Of a stretch of DNA of 64,000 nt, positions 42,875 through 51,071 are shown one piece after another. The stretch spans positions 1-64,000 of the forward strand of contig NZ_RKME01000006.1 of NCBI RefSeq assembly GCF_003797825.1, read 5' to 3'. How positions within the stretch are numbered: the first letter of the stretch is position 1; each line of letters begins with the position of its first letter. This stretch comes from Gordonia sp. OPL2. Lineage in GTDB: Bacteria > Actinomycetota > Actinomycetes > Mycobacteriales > Mycobacteriaceae. The translations under genes and the position numbers were made by a program. The notes below the pieces were generated by a model that saw only the letters and a program-made list of their open reading frames with translations, was not told the DNA's origin and made no database searches.

Positions 42875-43954
42875 CTAGCCGCCGACGTACGGCGACAGGC
42901 GAACGCCGTGCTCGGCGAGCCAGGGGGCGGGATCGACCTTCATGGTGCCGCCCTTCCACACCTCGAAGTGGCAGTGCGGGCCGGTGGAGAACCCTTCGCT
43001 GCCGACGAGGGCGATGACATCGCCGGCGGTGACGTGCTGGCCCTTCTGGACGAGCACGCCCGACGACGACATGTGGCCATACATCGTGACCGTGCCGTCG
43101 GCGGCGCGGACCTGGACCCAGTTGCCGTATCCGGAAGCCGGGCCGGCCTCGATCACGACACCGTCGGTCACGGCGTGGATCGGGGTGCCGAGCGGAGCGG
43201 CGAAGTCGATGCCGCCGTGGAAGCTGCCCCAGCGCATCGCGAAGGTCGACGTGAACTGGTACTGCCCGATGGGCAGCGGCGAGTTGTAGAGGGGGCGACG
43301 GAGAAGATTCTCGCGTTGCGCCTCGGCGGCCGCCATCTGCTTGCCGACGGCGAGTTGGTCGGTGAACGTGCTCATGTCCTTCGCCGGCGTGGCGGCGGCG
43401 AGGCCGGGGCCCAGATCGGGTGCGGTGCCCGCTGCGTCCACGTTGGCGGCGTTGGTGGGCGTGCTGGTGGTGTCCGGGGTGCCGACCTGTGCGACGGCGG
43501 CGACGGCCGCACCGGCGGCCATGGCGATGAGCGCGGCCCGCCCGCCCTTGAGGGCCGCGGGAGGGGCGCTGATGCGATGACGCCCGCCACGGCGGGGGGT
43601 CCCCTGGGTGGCGGGCTTGGTGCGGAACGGCTTGTCGTCGGTGTCGAGTTCGGGAGCGTCCTCGGTACTCGTCAGCGCGAAGAAGTCGGGGCGTGCGCCG
43701 TCGACGTCGAACGGTTCGTCGTGCTCGTAGGCGTCGAACTCGCTTTCGGGGATCAGGATGTCCTGAGTGATCTCCGAGCGGGTCGGCCGGTAGTAACGGT
43801 CCCAGCGGTCCGAGTCCCAGGTGGTCTCGTCGGCGTACGCGTCGATCGGGATGATGGTGGTCACTTCGGCGTCAGAGACGTCGTCGGCGAAGCGGGTGGT
43901 GGACTGCCCCGTGGCCGAACGGCCCGGATAACCACGTCCCGACAAATCGTCCAC
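42875..43954 (-). CDS. M23-family peptidoglycan endopeptidase, membrane anchored
   Basis: A 359-residue cell-wall hydrolase. A long acidic cytoplasmic N-terminus leads to one transmembrane segment ('AALIAMAAGAAVAAVAQV', about 140-157), an external helical linker, and a C-terminal LytM/lysostaphin domain with the zinc ligands 'HGGIDF' and 'HCHFEVW'. The GTG at 43954 has AAGAG upstream; the frame is open further back but over promoter sequence. It matches the gene between uvrD1 and sucC in mycobacteria (Rv0950c). A GlxR/CRP-type site lies about 70 bp upstream of its predicted transcription start. Confidence 0.88.
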   Translation of the reverse strand: MDDLSGRGYPGRSATGQSTTRFADDVSDAEVTTIIPIDAYADETTWDSDRWDRYYRPTRSEITQDILIPESEFDAYEHDEPFDVDGARPDFFALTSTEDAPELDTDDKPFRTKPATQGTPRRGGRHRISAPPAALKGGRAALIAMAAGAAVAAVAQVGTPDTTSTPTNAANVDAAGTAPDLGPGLAAATPAKDMSTFTDQLAVGKQMAAAEAQRENLLRRPLYNSPLPIGQYQFTSTFAMRWGSFHGGIDFAAPLGTPIHAVTDGVVIEAGPASGYGNWVQVRAADGTVTMYGHMSSSGVLVQKGQHVTAGDVIALVGSEGFSTGPHCHFEVWKGGTMKVDPAPWLAEHGVRLSPYVGG

Positions 43955-44011
43955 CTCATCTCTTTGCTGGCGCGGATCTCGGTATTGCCCCTGTGATCCT
44001 TTTGTGACCTG

Positions 44012-44042
44012 ACAGCCGACGGTAACGAAATGATTGCGGCAA
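44012..44042 (-). promoter_or_regulatory. Probable sigma-A promoter of the M23 peptidase gene
   Basis: On the minus strand TTGGAC is followed 18 bp later by TACCGT (44024-44019), which fits the actinobacterial TANNNT -10. Initiation would fall near 44012, giving a leader of about 58 nt before the GTG. The GlxR/CRP-like palindrome is centred about 70 bp upstream, a class I activation distance. Confidence 0.45.
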
Positions 44043-44071
44043 GTCCAACGCTGGGAACCCAAAACCAGGGG

Positions 44072-44093
44072 ATCTGTGAGCCGCATCACAGAT
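44072..44093. promoter_or_regulatory. GlxR/CRP-type cAMP receptor protein site between M23 gene and sucC
   Basis: ATCTGTGA-N6-TCACAGAT is a perfect 8-bp inverted repeat that contains the TGTGA-N6-TCACA consensus of CRP/GlxR proteins exactly. It lies in the 422-bp divergent region between the cell-wall peptidase and sucCD. GlxR-type regulators control TCA-cycle and resuscitation/cell-wall genes in corynebacteria and mycobacteria, so either or both neighbours could be targets. The rest of 43955-44376 holds promoters but no gene. Confidence 0.7.
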
Positions 44094-44376
44094 GGGTTGC
44101 AGTGCGCACCACCTGCGTGAACTTCGAATTCGCGATCACAAATGAGCCTCGTCGTCCCGGCGACGGCCGACAGTCATCGAAGCATGGGGACAGACACCTG
44201 CGCCAGTCGAGGTCCCGGCCCAGGTCGTGACCGTTACCGAGCGAGTGATCTGTCGCACAAGCATCGGGTGCGCTCACCAGCGAGGAATGGAGCAGGTTTA
44301 GAGTCCGATATGGCCCGCATTACACCCAACGGTGTTACACCCCTCCTGCGGACAAACCTACGAGATGGTGAGCTGA

Positions 44377-45540
44377 ATGGATCTCTTCGAATACCAGGCG
44401 AAGGAACTTTTCGCCAAGCACGAGGTGCCCACCTCTGCCGGCCGTGTTACCGACACGGTTGCTGGGGCACGCGAGATTGCCGAGGAAATCGGTAAGCCTG
44501 TCATGGTCAAGGCCCAGGTCAAGGTCGGCGGCCGCGGCAAGGCCGGCGGCGTGAAGTACTCCAAGGACGTCGACGAGGCCGTCGCGAACGCCGAGTCGAT
44601 CCTCGGCCTCGACATCAAGGGCCACGTCGTCAAGAAGCTGCTGGTTGCAGAGGCGAGTGACATCGCCGAGGAGTACTACATCTCCTTCCTGCTCGACCGC
44701 ACCAACCGCACCTACCTGGCCATGTGCTCGGTCGAAGGTGGCGTCGAGATCGAGGTCACCGCGGAAGAGAACCCCGACGCCCTCGCCAAGATCCCCGTCG
44801 ACGCCGTCAAGGGCGTCGACCTCGCGTTCGCGCGCAGCATCGCCGAGGCAGGCAAGTTGCCCGCCGAGGTGCTCGACGCCGCAGCCGTCACCATCCAGAA
44901 GCTCTGGGAGGTGTTCATCAAGGAAGACGCCCTTCTGGTCGAGGTCAACCCGCTGGTGCGCACCCCCGACGACCAGATCCTCGCCCTCGACGGCAAGGTC
45001 ACCCTGGACGCCAACGCCGACTTCCGTCAGCCCGGTCACGAGGCGTTCGAGGACAAAGAGGCCACCGACCCGCTGGAGCTCAAGGCCAAGGAGAACGACC
45101 TCAACTACGTCAAGCTCGACGGCCAGGTCGGCATCATCGGCAACGGTGCGGGTCTGGTCATGTCGACCCTCGACGTCGTCGCCTACGCGGGCGAGGATCA
45201 CGGCGGCGTGAAGCCGGCCAACTTCCTCGACATCGGCGGCGGCGCCTCGGCCGAGGTGATGGCTGCCGGTCTCGACGTCATCCTGGGCGACGAGCAGGTC
45301 AAGAGCGTGTTCGTGAACGTCTTCGGCGGAATCACCGCCTGCGACGCGGTGGCCAACGGCATCGTCGGCGCCCTCGACAAGCTGGGTGCCGAGGCCAACA
45401 AGCCCCTCGTCGTCCGCCTCGACGGCAACAAGGTCGACGAAGGTCGCAAGATCCTGGCCGACGCGAATCACCCGCTGGTGACGCTGGCCGAGACCATGGA
45501 CTCGGGCGCTGACAAAGCCGCCGAGCTGGCGAGCAAGTAA
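44377..45540 (+). CDS. sucC: Succinyl-CoA synthetase, beta subunit
   Basis: ADP-forming subunit of the TCA-cycle ligase that couples succinyl-CoA cleavage to substrate-level phosphorylation. The 387 residues have an ATP-grasp N-terminus ('[18 protein letters not shown]', '[16 protein letters not shown]') and the C-terminal '[14 protein letters not shown]...[19 protein letters not shown]'. It is followed by sucD after 15 bp. The pair is transcribed away from the M23 peptidase gene, with a GlxR/CRP-like site between them. Confidence 0.97.
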   Translation: MDLFEYQAKELFAKHEVPTSAGRVTDTVAGAREIAEEIGKPVMVKAQVKVGGRGKAGGVKYSKDVDEAVANAESILGLDIKGHVVKKLLVAEASDIAEEYYISFLLDRTNRTYLAMCSVEGGVEIEVTAEENPDALAKIPVDAVKGVDLAFARSIAEAGKLPAEVLDAAAVTIQKLWEVFIKEDALLVEVNPLVRTPDDQILALDGKVTLDANADFRQPGHEAFEDKEATDPLELKAKENDLNYVKLDGQVGIIGNGAGLVMSTLDVVAYAGEDHGGVKPANFLDIGGGASAEVMAAGLDVILGDEQVKSVFVNVFGGITACDAVANGIVGALDKLGAEANKPLVVRLDGNKVDEGRKILADANHPLVTLAETMDSGADKAAELASK

Positions 45541-45555
45541 AGGGAGCAGCCAACA

Positions 45556-46446
45556 ATGTCCATCTTTCTGAACAAAGACAACAAGGTCATCGTCCAGGGC
45601 ATCACCGGTGGCGAGGGAACCAAGCACACCGCGCTGATGCTGAAGGCCGGCACCAACATCGTCGGCGGCGTCAACGCACGCAAGGCCGGCACCACGGTCA
45701 GCCACGACGGCGGCGTCGAGCTGCCCGTCTTCGGATCGGTCTCCGAGGCCATCGAGAAGACCGGCGCCGACACATCGATCGCGTTCGTCCCACCGAAGTT
45801 CGCCAAGGACGCCATCATCGAGGCCATCGACGCGGAGATCCCGCTGCTCGTGGTCATCACCGAGGGAATCCCGGTGCAGGACAGCGCCTATGCGTGGGCC
45901 TACAACGTGTCCAAGGGCAACAAGACCCGGATCATCGGACCGAACTGCCCCGGCATCATCACCCCGGGCGAGTCGCTGGTCGGCATCACCCCGGCCAACA
46001 TCGCCGGAACCGGCCCGATCGGTCTCGTGTCGAAGTCGGGCACGCTGACCTACCAGATGATGTACGAACTGCGCGACATCGGCTTCTCGACCGCGATCGG
46101 CATCGGCGGTGACCCGGTCATCGGCACCACCCACATCGACGCCATCGAGGCTTTCGAGAAGGACCCCGACACCAAGGTCATCGTGATGATCGGTGAGATC
46201 GGCGGCGACGCCGAGGAGCGTGCGGCCGACTACATCAAGGCCAACGTCTCCAAGCCGGTGGTCGGCTACGTCGCGGGCTTCACCGCGCCGGAGGGCAAGA
46301 CCATGGGTCACGCCGGCGCCATCGTGTCCGGTAGCTCGGGTACCGCCCAGGCCAAGAAGGAGGCCCTCGAGGCCGCAGGTGTGAAGGTCGGCAAGACGCC
46401 GAGCGAGACCGCCAATCTGGCGCGGGAGCTCTACAAGAGCCTCTGA
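45556..46446 (+). CDS. sucD: Succinyl-CoA synthetase, alpha subunit
   Basis: CoA-binding subunit that carries the phosphohistidine intermediate. The 296 residues include the CoA-binding N-terminal Rossmann domain ('[19 protein letters not shown]'), '[15 protein letters not shown]' and '[36 protein letters not shown]' with the active-site His. GGGAG lies ten bases before the ATG. The operon ends at a strong hairpin about 25 bp after the stop. Confidence 0.97.
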   Translation: MSIFLNKDNKVIVQGITGGEGTKHTALMLKAGTNIVGGVNARKAGTTVSHDGGVELPVFGSVSEAIEKTGADTSIAFVPPKFAKDAIIEAIDAEIPLLVVITEGIPVQDSAYAWAYNVSKGNKTRIIGPNCPGIITPGESLVGITPANIAGTGPIGLVSKSGTLTYQMMYELRDIGFSTAIGIGGDPVIGTTHIDAIEAFEKDPDTKVIVMIGEIGGDAEERAADYIKANVSKPVVGYVAGFTAPEGKTMGHAGAIVSGSSGTAQAKKEALEAAGVKVGKTPSETANLARELYKSL

Positions 46447-46468
46447 CAGCCGTCGCATCGCCGACTCC

Positions 46469-46505
46469 GCAGCCGTTGTCCCCGTTGATCGGGGGCAACG
46501 GCTGC
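46469..46505 (+). terminator. Rho-independent-type terminator after sucCD
   Basis: GCAGCCGTTG and CAACGGCTGC are exact inverted arms, extended inwards by CCCC/GGGG around a short loop. The stem of about 14 bp is followed by the weak T-rich stretch GTCGTTGTG. It lies between sucD and the next same-strand gene, which has its own leaderless promoter. Confidence 0.75.
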
Positions 46506-46550
46506 GTCGTTGTGACCGGGTCTTGACCTGCGCACGACTACGATTCACAC

Positions 46551-47261
46551 GTGGGCCAACACGAAGAGGTGCCGCGGGAAGTCGTCCTCGCGACCGGGGC
46601 GATCGCGCTGGGCGTGCGCGCCGCGGCGGTGTCCGCACACGTGGCGGCCTCCGGGGTGCGCCTGGCCCTGCGATTGCCCGTCGTCGGTGCCTGGGGGCGG
46701 CGAGGCGTGGATCGGCTTGCCGCCGAGGGGGAGCGGGTCCTCGACCGGGCACCGGACGTCATCGATCGTGGACGTGCGATCGTCGCCGTCATCGTGTCGG
46801 CGGTCATCGCCGACCTGGATCTCACCACCTTGGTCCGTGAGAACGTCGACCTCGACGAGGTGGCCACCGGTATCGACATCATGGCGATCCTCGACCGCGT
46901 GGACCTCGACGCCGTCATCCGTGACCGAGTCGATCTCGATGCGGCCGTCGCACATGTCGACCTCGACGGGGTGGCACGCTCCATCGACATCGATGCCATC
47001 GCCGCCCGGATCGACATCGCGGCCATTCTCGATCGTGTCGATCTGATCGGGCTCGCCAACGACATCATCGACGGCGTCGACCTCACCGACATCATCCGCG
47101 AGGCGAGCACGTCGGTCACCGCCGACGTGATGACCGATGTGCGCAGCAGTGGCGAGCGAGCGGACGACGCGGTGGCCAACCTCGTCAGTCGCGTGTTGCG
47201 TCGACGCGTGAACGGCGCACCCGCCGACCCCTCGCTGAACGGCGACCGGACCCATGAGTGA
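46551..47261 (+). CDS. Hypothetical protein with VDLD/IDI short tandem repeats
   Basis: A 236-residue protein of unknown function. Residues ~95-185 consist of a repeating pattern, (V/I)-D-(L/I)-(D/x)-x2-(V/I/A)..., with a period of about 9-13: 'NVDLDEVATGIDIMAIL', 'RVDLDAVI', 'RVDLDAAVAHVDLDGVARSIDIDAIAARIDIAAIL', 'RVDLIGLAN'. Such repeats suggest a solenoid-like or membrane-surface amphipathic structure. A hydrophobic stretch, 'AIVAVIVSAVIADL', precedes them. TACGAT at 46539-46544 puts the transcription start on the GTG, so it is leaderless. It overlaps the RDD gene by eight bases, which links the two functionally. Confidence 0.75.
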   Translation: MGQHEEVPREVVLATGAIALGVRAAAVSAHVAASGVRLALRLPVVGAWGRRGVDRLAAEGERVLDRAPDVIDRGRAIVAVIVSAVIADLDLTTLVRENVDLDEVATGIDIMAILDRVDLDAVIRDRVDLDAAVAHVDLDGVARSIDIDAIAARIDIAAILDRVDLIGLANDIIDGVDLTDIIREASTSVTADVMTDVRSSGERADDAVANLVSRVLRRRVNGAPADPSLNGDRTHE

Positions 47262-47754
47262 GTTGACCGGGCCGGGCGATGGTTCCGTCGTGCCCGGGGA
47301 GCATCGGCACGCGCACCCGCACCACGTGGTCCACGACACCGACAAGGTGGCCGGGATCGTCAGTCGCGGTATCGCCGCATTCATCGACCTGCTGACCGTG
47401 GCCGCACTGCTCGGCGGCGCCTACATCGGACTCGCCATCGCGATGCTGGTGGTCAACGCCGCGCAGTTCGAGTTCCCCAACCCCGGCCCGCTGTTCACCG
47501 CGACCGGACTCATCGCCGGTTCGATCACCTACAACACGTTGTGCTGGGCCATCTCCGGTCGCACCCTCGGCTGCGTGGTGATGGGCCTGCGCGTCCGGGG
47601 GCGGCGCCGTGACCGGATGCGCCCGACGATCGCGCTGTTGCGCGCCGTGTTCTACACCTTCTTCCCGGTCGGGCTCGCATGGGCCGCGATCGACCTGCGG
47701 CGGCGTTCCGTCCAGGACGTGGTCCTGGGCACACGGGTGGTGTACTCGCGGTAG
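47254..47754 (+). CDS. RDD-family membrane protein
   Basis: A 166-residue membrane protein with three hydrophobic helices and the RDD hallmarks: 'GIVSRGIAAFIDLLTVAALLGGAYIGLAI' (Arg and Asp in helix 1), 'CWAISGRTLGCVVMGLRV', and the terminal 'DLRRRSVQDVVLGTRVVYSR'. The N-terminal 25 residues are His-rich ('EHRHAHPHHVVHD') and could bind metal. Function of the family is uncertain; ion or small-molecule transport has been proposed. It is translationally coupled to the preceding repeat protein. Confidence 0.83.
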   Translation: MSELTGPGDGSVVPGEHRHAHPHHVVHDTDKVAGIVSRGIAAFIDLLTVAALLGGAYIGLAIAMLVVNAAQFEFPNPGPLFTATGLIAGSITYNTLCWAISGRTLGCVVMGLRVRGRRRDRMRPTIALLRAVFYTFFPVGLAWAAIDLRRRSVQDVVLGTRVVYSR

Positions 47755-47765
47755 CGTCGTCCCGA

Positions 47766-48224
47766 TCAGATCTCGGCTTCGGATTTCAGTGCGGTGAGGC
47801 CCTTCTCGAAATCCTTGCCCAGCATCTTGTCGAAGATCCCGAGCGGCGCCGCGATCCGCGAGAACAGCGAGTGCGGTCCCGTCATCGTCCAGGTCACCTC
47901 GGTCTCTGCGCCACGCGGCGCCAACGTGAACACGCTGGTACTGGTGGACTTCATCGGCTTTTCGAACGCGACGGCGACGGCGACACGGGTCGGTTCGGTG
48001 ACCTCGGTGATCTCCATGGTGCCCTTGCCCGCCTTACGATTTCCCGACCACGCGTATCGGGCTCCGACCCCGCTCTCGGCGCCGGAGTAGTCGCGGTCGA
48101 GGCCGTCGTCGAGGCCCTCCCACGGTGACCACCGCCGCCATTCGTGCAGATCGACGATGAGCGGATAGATCCGCTCCGGCAACGCCGCAATCGTCTCGGT
48201 CCGCGTGATGGTGTACTCGCCCAT
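47766..48224 (-). CDS. SRPBCC-family (polyketide cyclase/CoxG-like) protein
   Basis: A 152-residue helix-grip-fold protein: 'TETIAALPERIYPLIVDLHEWRRWSPWEGLD', central strands, 'AETEVTWTMTGPHSLFSRI', and the long C-terminal helix 'FDKMLGKDFEKGLTALKSEA'. The ATG follows AGGAGAGAACC, a strong ribosome binding site. Such proteins bind hydrophobic ligands or act in stress responses. No specific function is evident. It converges with the RDD gene and is divergent from the carboxyltransferase gene. Confidence 0.82.
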   Translation of the reverse strand: MGEYTITRTETIAALPERIYPLIVDLHEWRRWSPWEGLDDGLDRDYSGAESGVGARYAWSGNRKAGKGTMEITEVTEPTRVAVAVAFEKPMKSTSTSVFTLAPRGAETEVTWTMTGPHSLFSRIAAPLGIFDKMLGKDFEKGLTALKSEAEI

Positions 48225-48329
48225 GGTTCTCTCCTGTCAGGGGATCGATGTCCTGCAGTATGACCCAGGACGACCCCGAAGATCATCGGTCGTGAGTTCA
48301 TGTCGTGGACTCGCCATTAGGGTGGGACC

Positions 48330-50378
48330 GTGACCGAGCGCGACGTGACCGCGGCGAGCCTGATCGATGTCATCGTGGACCACGCCACCTGGGAGTCGTG
48401 GGATGCGCCCGTCGGCACCGATCCCACCGACGACGGCTACCGTGCGTCGCGCAACCGCGCCCGCGAACGAACCGGCGCGGACGAGTCCGTGCTCACCGGC
48501 TGCGGCCGGATCGGCGGCATCGACACCGTCCTCGTGGTCAGCGAGTTCGGTTTCCTCGGTGGCTCGATCGGTCATGACGCCGGACGACGGGTGGTCGCAG
48601 CGCTGGAGCGGGCGACCGCCCGGGGACTGCCCGTGCTGGCACTGCCCGCATCCGGTGGGACGCGCATGCAGGAGGGCACCGCGGCGTTCCTGCAGATGGT
48701 CGCCATCACGGGAGCGGTGATCGCCCACAAGTCAGCAGGCTTCCCGTATCTCGTGTATCTCCGTCATCCGACGACCGGAGGAGTGTTCGCGTCCTGGGGA
48801 TCGCTCGGACACATCACCTGGGCGCAGCCGTCGGCGCTGGTCGGCTTCCTCGGCCCACGGGTGTACGAAGGGCTGTACGGCGAACCATTCCCCGACGGTG
48901 TACAGACTGCGGAGAATCTGTGTCGTCGCGGACTGGTGGACCGGGTGCTGGCGCCGGACGATCTCGCCGCGACCGTGGCTCGGACACTGCAACTCGTCAC
49001 GCAGAGCGGTCGCGGTCCCCACCACCCGACAGGGTCTTCCGATCCCTCTGGCGACACGACCGACTCTGCTTGGGCCGAGGCCGGTTCGGCGTGGGACGCC
49101 GTCACCGCGACCCGCGCCGACGACCGCCCCGGTCTGGCCGAGTTCCTCCACGAAGAGAGCGCGATCCTGGTCCGGAACGATGGACCGATGTGGTTGGCGC
49201 TCAGTGACTTCGGCGGCACCACGGCCGTGGTCATCGGACAGGACCGCCGACGGCAGGCAGCAGGTGAGCTGATCACGCCGAGGGACCTCCGGGTCGCGCG
49301 GCGGGGCATGGCGCTCGCGGCAGACCTCGGTCTCCCCGTTCTGACCGTCATCGACACCCCGGGTGCCGAGTTGTCGGTCGCCGCCGAGGAGGATGGGCTC
49401 GCCACCGAGATCGCGCACTGCACTGCGGATCTGATCGGTCTGCGGGTGCCGACCGTGTCGCTGTTGCTCGGTCAGGGTGCCGGTGGTGCGGCACTCGCGC
49501 TCTTCCCGGCGGATCGGCGCGTGGCCGCGAGTGACGGTTGGTTGTCGCCGTTACCGCCCGAGGGCGCGAGCATCATCGTCCACCGCGACACCCGGCATGC
49601 GCCGGAGCTGGCCGACGATCAGGGCATCACCGCAACGGCGTTACTCGCCGACGGCACGGTCGATCGACTCGTCGACGTCGGCGGCACTGACGGCATCGCG
49701 CTCGTGCGCACCGTGGTCGCCGAGGAACTGGCGGGCACATCGAAACCTGTTCCGGCGCAGCGAACACGGACACCGCATCGTCCCCGGCAGCACTCGAGCG
49801 CAGCAGTTGTCCCTGAGGAGCGGAGCGACGATGCTGCGGGTGCCTCTGAGGGGCAGCGCTCGAGCGCAGCGGGCGGGCCTGAGGGACGGAGCGGCAATGC
49901 AGCGGTTGCCTCGGTCCCTGAGGAGCGGAGCGGCAGTGCAGCGGTTACCTCGGTCCCTGAGGAGCGGAGCGATAGCGGAGCGTCACGAAGGGTTGTCGGC
50001 GTCGGTGCCGTCATCTGGGACGACGCCGACCGCCTCCTGTTGGTGAAACGTGGTCACGCACCGCAGGCGGGACGGTGGACGGTTCCCGGCGGGAAGGTCG
50101 AGCCCGGTGAGACGTTGGAGGCGGCGGTCGTGCGGGAGACCCTGGAGGAGACCGGCCTTCACGTCGATGTCGTCGCGCGGGCGTGGGTGGTCGACATCCC
50201 CGGCGACGACGATGTGGTGTTCGAGGTCCACGACTACGTCGCCGAGGTGCGGTCCGGCACGCTGCACGCCGGGGACGACGCCGCCGACGCCGGCTGGTTC
50301 GACGTCACAGCGATGGGCGAGCTGGAGTTGACCGACGGCCTGATCGATCATCTGGAGCGGCACGGACTGATGCGGTGA
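48330..50378 (+). CDS. accD3: AccD3-like carboxyltransferase fused to a NUDIX hydrolase through repeat-derived linker
   Basis: A 682-residue chimera. Residues 1 to ~490 are an acetyl-CoA carboxylase carboxyltransferase with beta- and alpha-like halves, close to mycobacterial AccD3 ('FGFLGGSIGHDAGRRV', 'ASGGTRMQEGTAAFLQM', 'HPTTGGVFASWGSLGH', 'LLGQGAGGAALALFPADR'). Residues 494-554 are five in-frame copies of a palindromic repeat, translated as 'VPEERSxxAA'. Residues ~556-682 are a NUDIX hydrolase with an intact Nudix box at 588-610 (GKVEPGETLEAAVV-REtlEE-TGL). AccD3 and NUDIX are normally separate proteins, so repeat insertion probably removed a stop and start. TAGGGT at 48318-48323 makes the GTG start leaderless. 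Confidence 0.85.
   Translation: MTERDVTAASLIDVIVDHATWESWDAPVGTDPTDDGYRASRNRARERTGADESVLTGCGRIGGIDTVLVVSEFGFLGGSIGHDAGRRVVAALERATARGLPVLALPASGGTRMQEGTAAFLQMVAITGAVIAHKSAGFPYLVYLRHPTTGGVFASWGSLGHITWAQPSALVGFLGPRVYEGLYGEPFPDGVQTAENLCRRGLVDRVLAPDDLAATVARTLQLVTQSGRGPHHPTGSSDPSGDTTDSAWAEAGSAWDAVTATRADDRPGLAEFLHEESAILVRNDGPMWLALSDFGGTTAVVIGQDRRRQAAGELITPRDLRVARRGMALAADLGLPVLTVIDTPGAELSVAAEEDGLATEIAHCTADLIGLRVPTVSLLLGQGAGGAALALFPADRRVAASDGWLSPLPPEGASIIVHRDTRHAPELADDQGITATALLADGTVDRLVDVGGTDGIALVRTVVAEELAGTSKPVPAQRTRTPHRPRQHSSAAVVPEERSDDAAGASEGQRSSAAGGPEGRSGNAAVASVPEERSGSAAVTSVPEERSDSGASRRVVGVGAVIWDDADRLLLVKRGHAPQAGRWTVPGGKVEPGETLEAAVVRETLEETGLHVDVVARAWVVDIPGDDDVVFEVHDYVAEVRSGTLHAGDDAADAGWFDVTAMGELELTDGLIDHLERHGLMR
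49811..49992 (+). repeat. In-frame array of five CCCTGAGGAGCGGAG palindromic repeats
   Basis: Copies start at 49811, 49844, 49877, 49916 and 49955. The spacings of 33, 33, 39 and 39 bp are all multiples of three. The last copy is complete, beginning CCCTGAGGAGCGGAGCG and ending TCACGAAGGG (49992). The array makes the linker between the carboxyltransferase and NUDIX domains. Codon use there (GAG GAG CGG AGC) is dictated by the repeat, not by protein function. Confidence 0.85.
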
Positions 50379-50398
50379 GTCGATGGCAGGATGGGGTC

Positions 50399-51019
50399 AT
50401 GACTGACCTGTTGCCCCTCGACCCGGACCAGCTCCTCACCACGACCCGTTCGGTGCGCAAGCGCCTCGACCTCGAACGGCCGGTCCCACTGGAGATCGTC
50501 AAGGAGGCCCTCGAGGTGGCGCTGCAGGCCCCGACCGGCAGCAACAGCCAGACCTGGCACTGGATCGTCCTCACGGATCCCGAGATCAAGCAGAAGGTCG
50601 CCGACCTGTACGCGAAGTCGTTCGGCACGTACTCGGCCGGGCAGAAGCGCGCCGACGACACCGCTCGCCGCGTCGCCTCGAGTGCCCAGTATCTCGCCGA
50701 CACGATGGCGCAGGTTCCGGTGCTGGTGATCGGCGCCATCTACACCGGCGGCGAGCTGCCGGCAGGAAACCAGGCCGGCGTGTGGGGTTCACTGCTGCCC
50801 GGCGCGTGGAGCCTGCAGTTGGCCTTGCGGGCGCGCGGGCTGGGGTCGGCGTGGACGACGCTGCATCTGACGTACGAACAGGAGGTGGCTGAGATCCTCG
50901 GCATCCCGTCGTCGGTCCATCAGGGTGTTCTCCTTCCCGTGGCCTACACGAAGGGGACCGACTTCAAGCCTGCCGGCCGCAAGCCGCTCGACGACATCTT
51001 GCACATCAACGGCTGGTGA
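50399..51019 (+). CDS. Nitroreductase-family oxidoreductase
   Basis: A 206-residue FMN-dependent nitroreductase-fold protein. It has 'TTRSVRKRLDLERPVPLEIVKEALEVALQAPTGSNSQTWHWIV' (FMN-phosphate Arg and Ser/Asn loop) and 'GSLLPGAWSLQLALRARGLGSAWTTLHL' followed by the C-terminal 'PVAYTKGTDFKPAGRKPLDDILH'. AGGATGGGG precedes the ATG. It starts 20 bp after the carboxyltransferase-NUDIX gene and may be cotranscribed. Physiological substrate unknown. A second, unrelated member of the family is at 10.9 kb. Confidence 0.87.
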   Translation: MTDLLPLDPDQLLTTTRSVRKRLDLERPVPLEIVKEALEVALQAPTGSNSQTWHWIVLTDPEIKQKVADLYAKSFGTYSAGQKRADDTARRVASSAQYLADTMAQVPVLVIGAIYTGGELPAGNQAGVWGSLLPGAWSLQLALRARGLGSAWTTLHLTYEQEVAEILGIPSSVHQGVLLPVAYTKGTDFKPAGRKPLDDILHINGW

Positions 51020-51071
51020 GCGCCGGACGCCGCGGTGTCCGGCGCCGGCGCCGGTAGAGTGCGACATCACG

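Noticed and set aside
43955..44376. Possible c-di-AMP (ydaO-type) riboswitch upstream of the M23 peptidase gene
   Set aside because: Such switches precede some actinobacterial cell-wall hydrolase genes, but I cannot find the conserved core in this leader, and the predicted leader is only about 58 nt.
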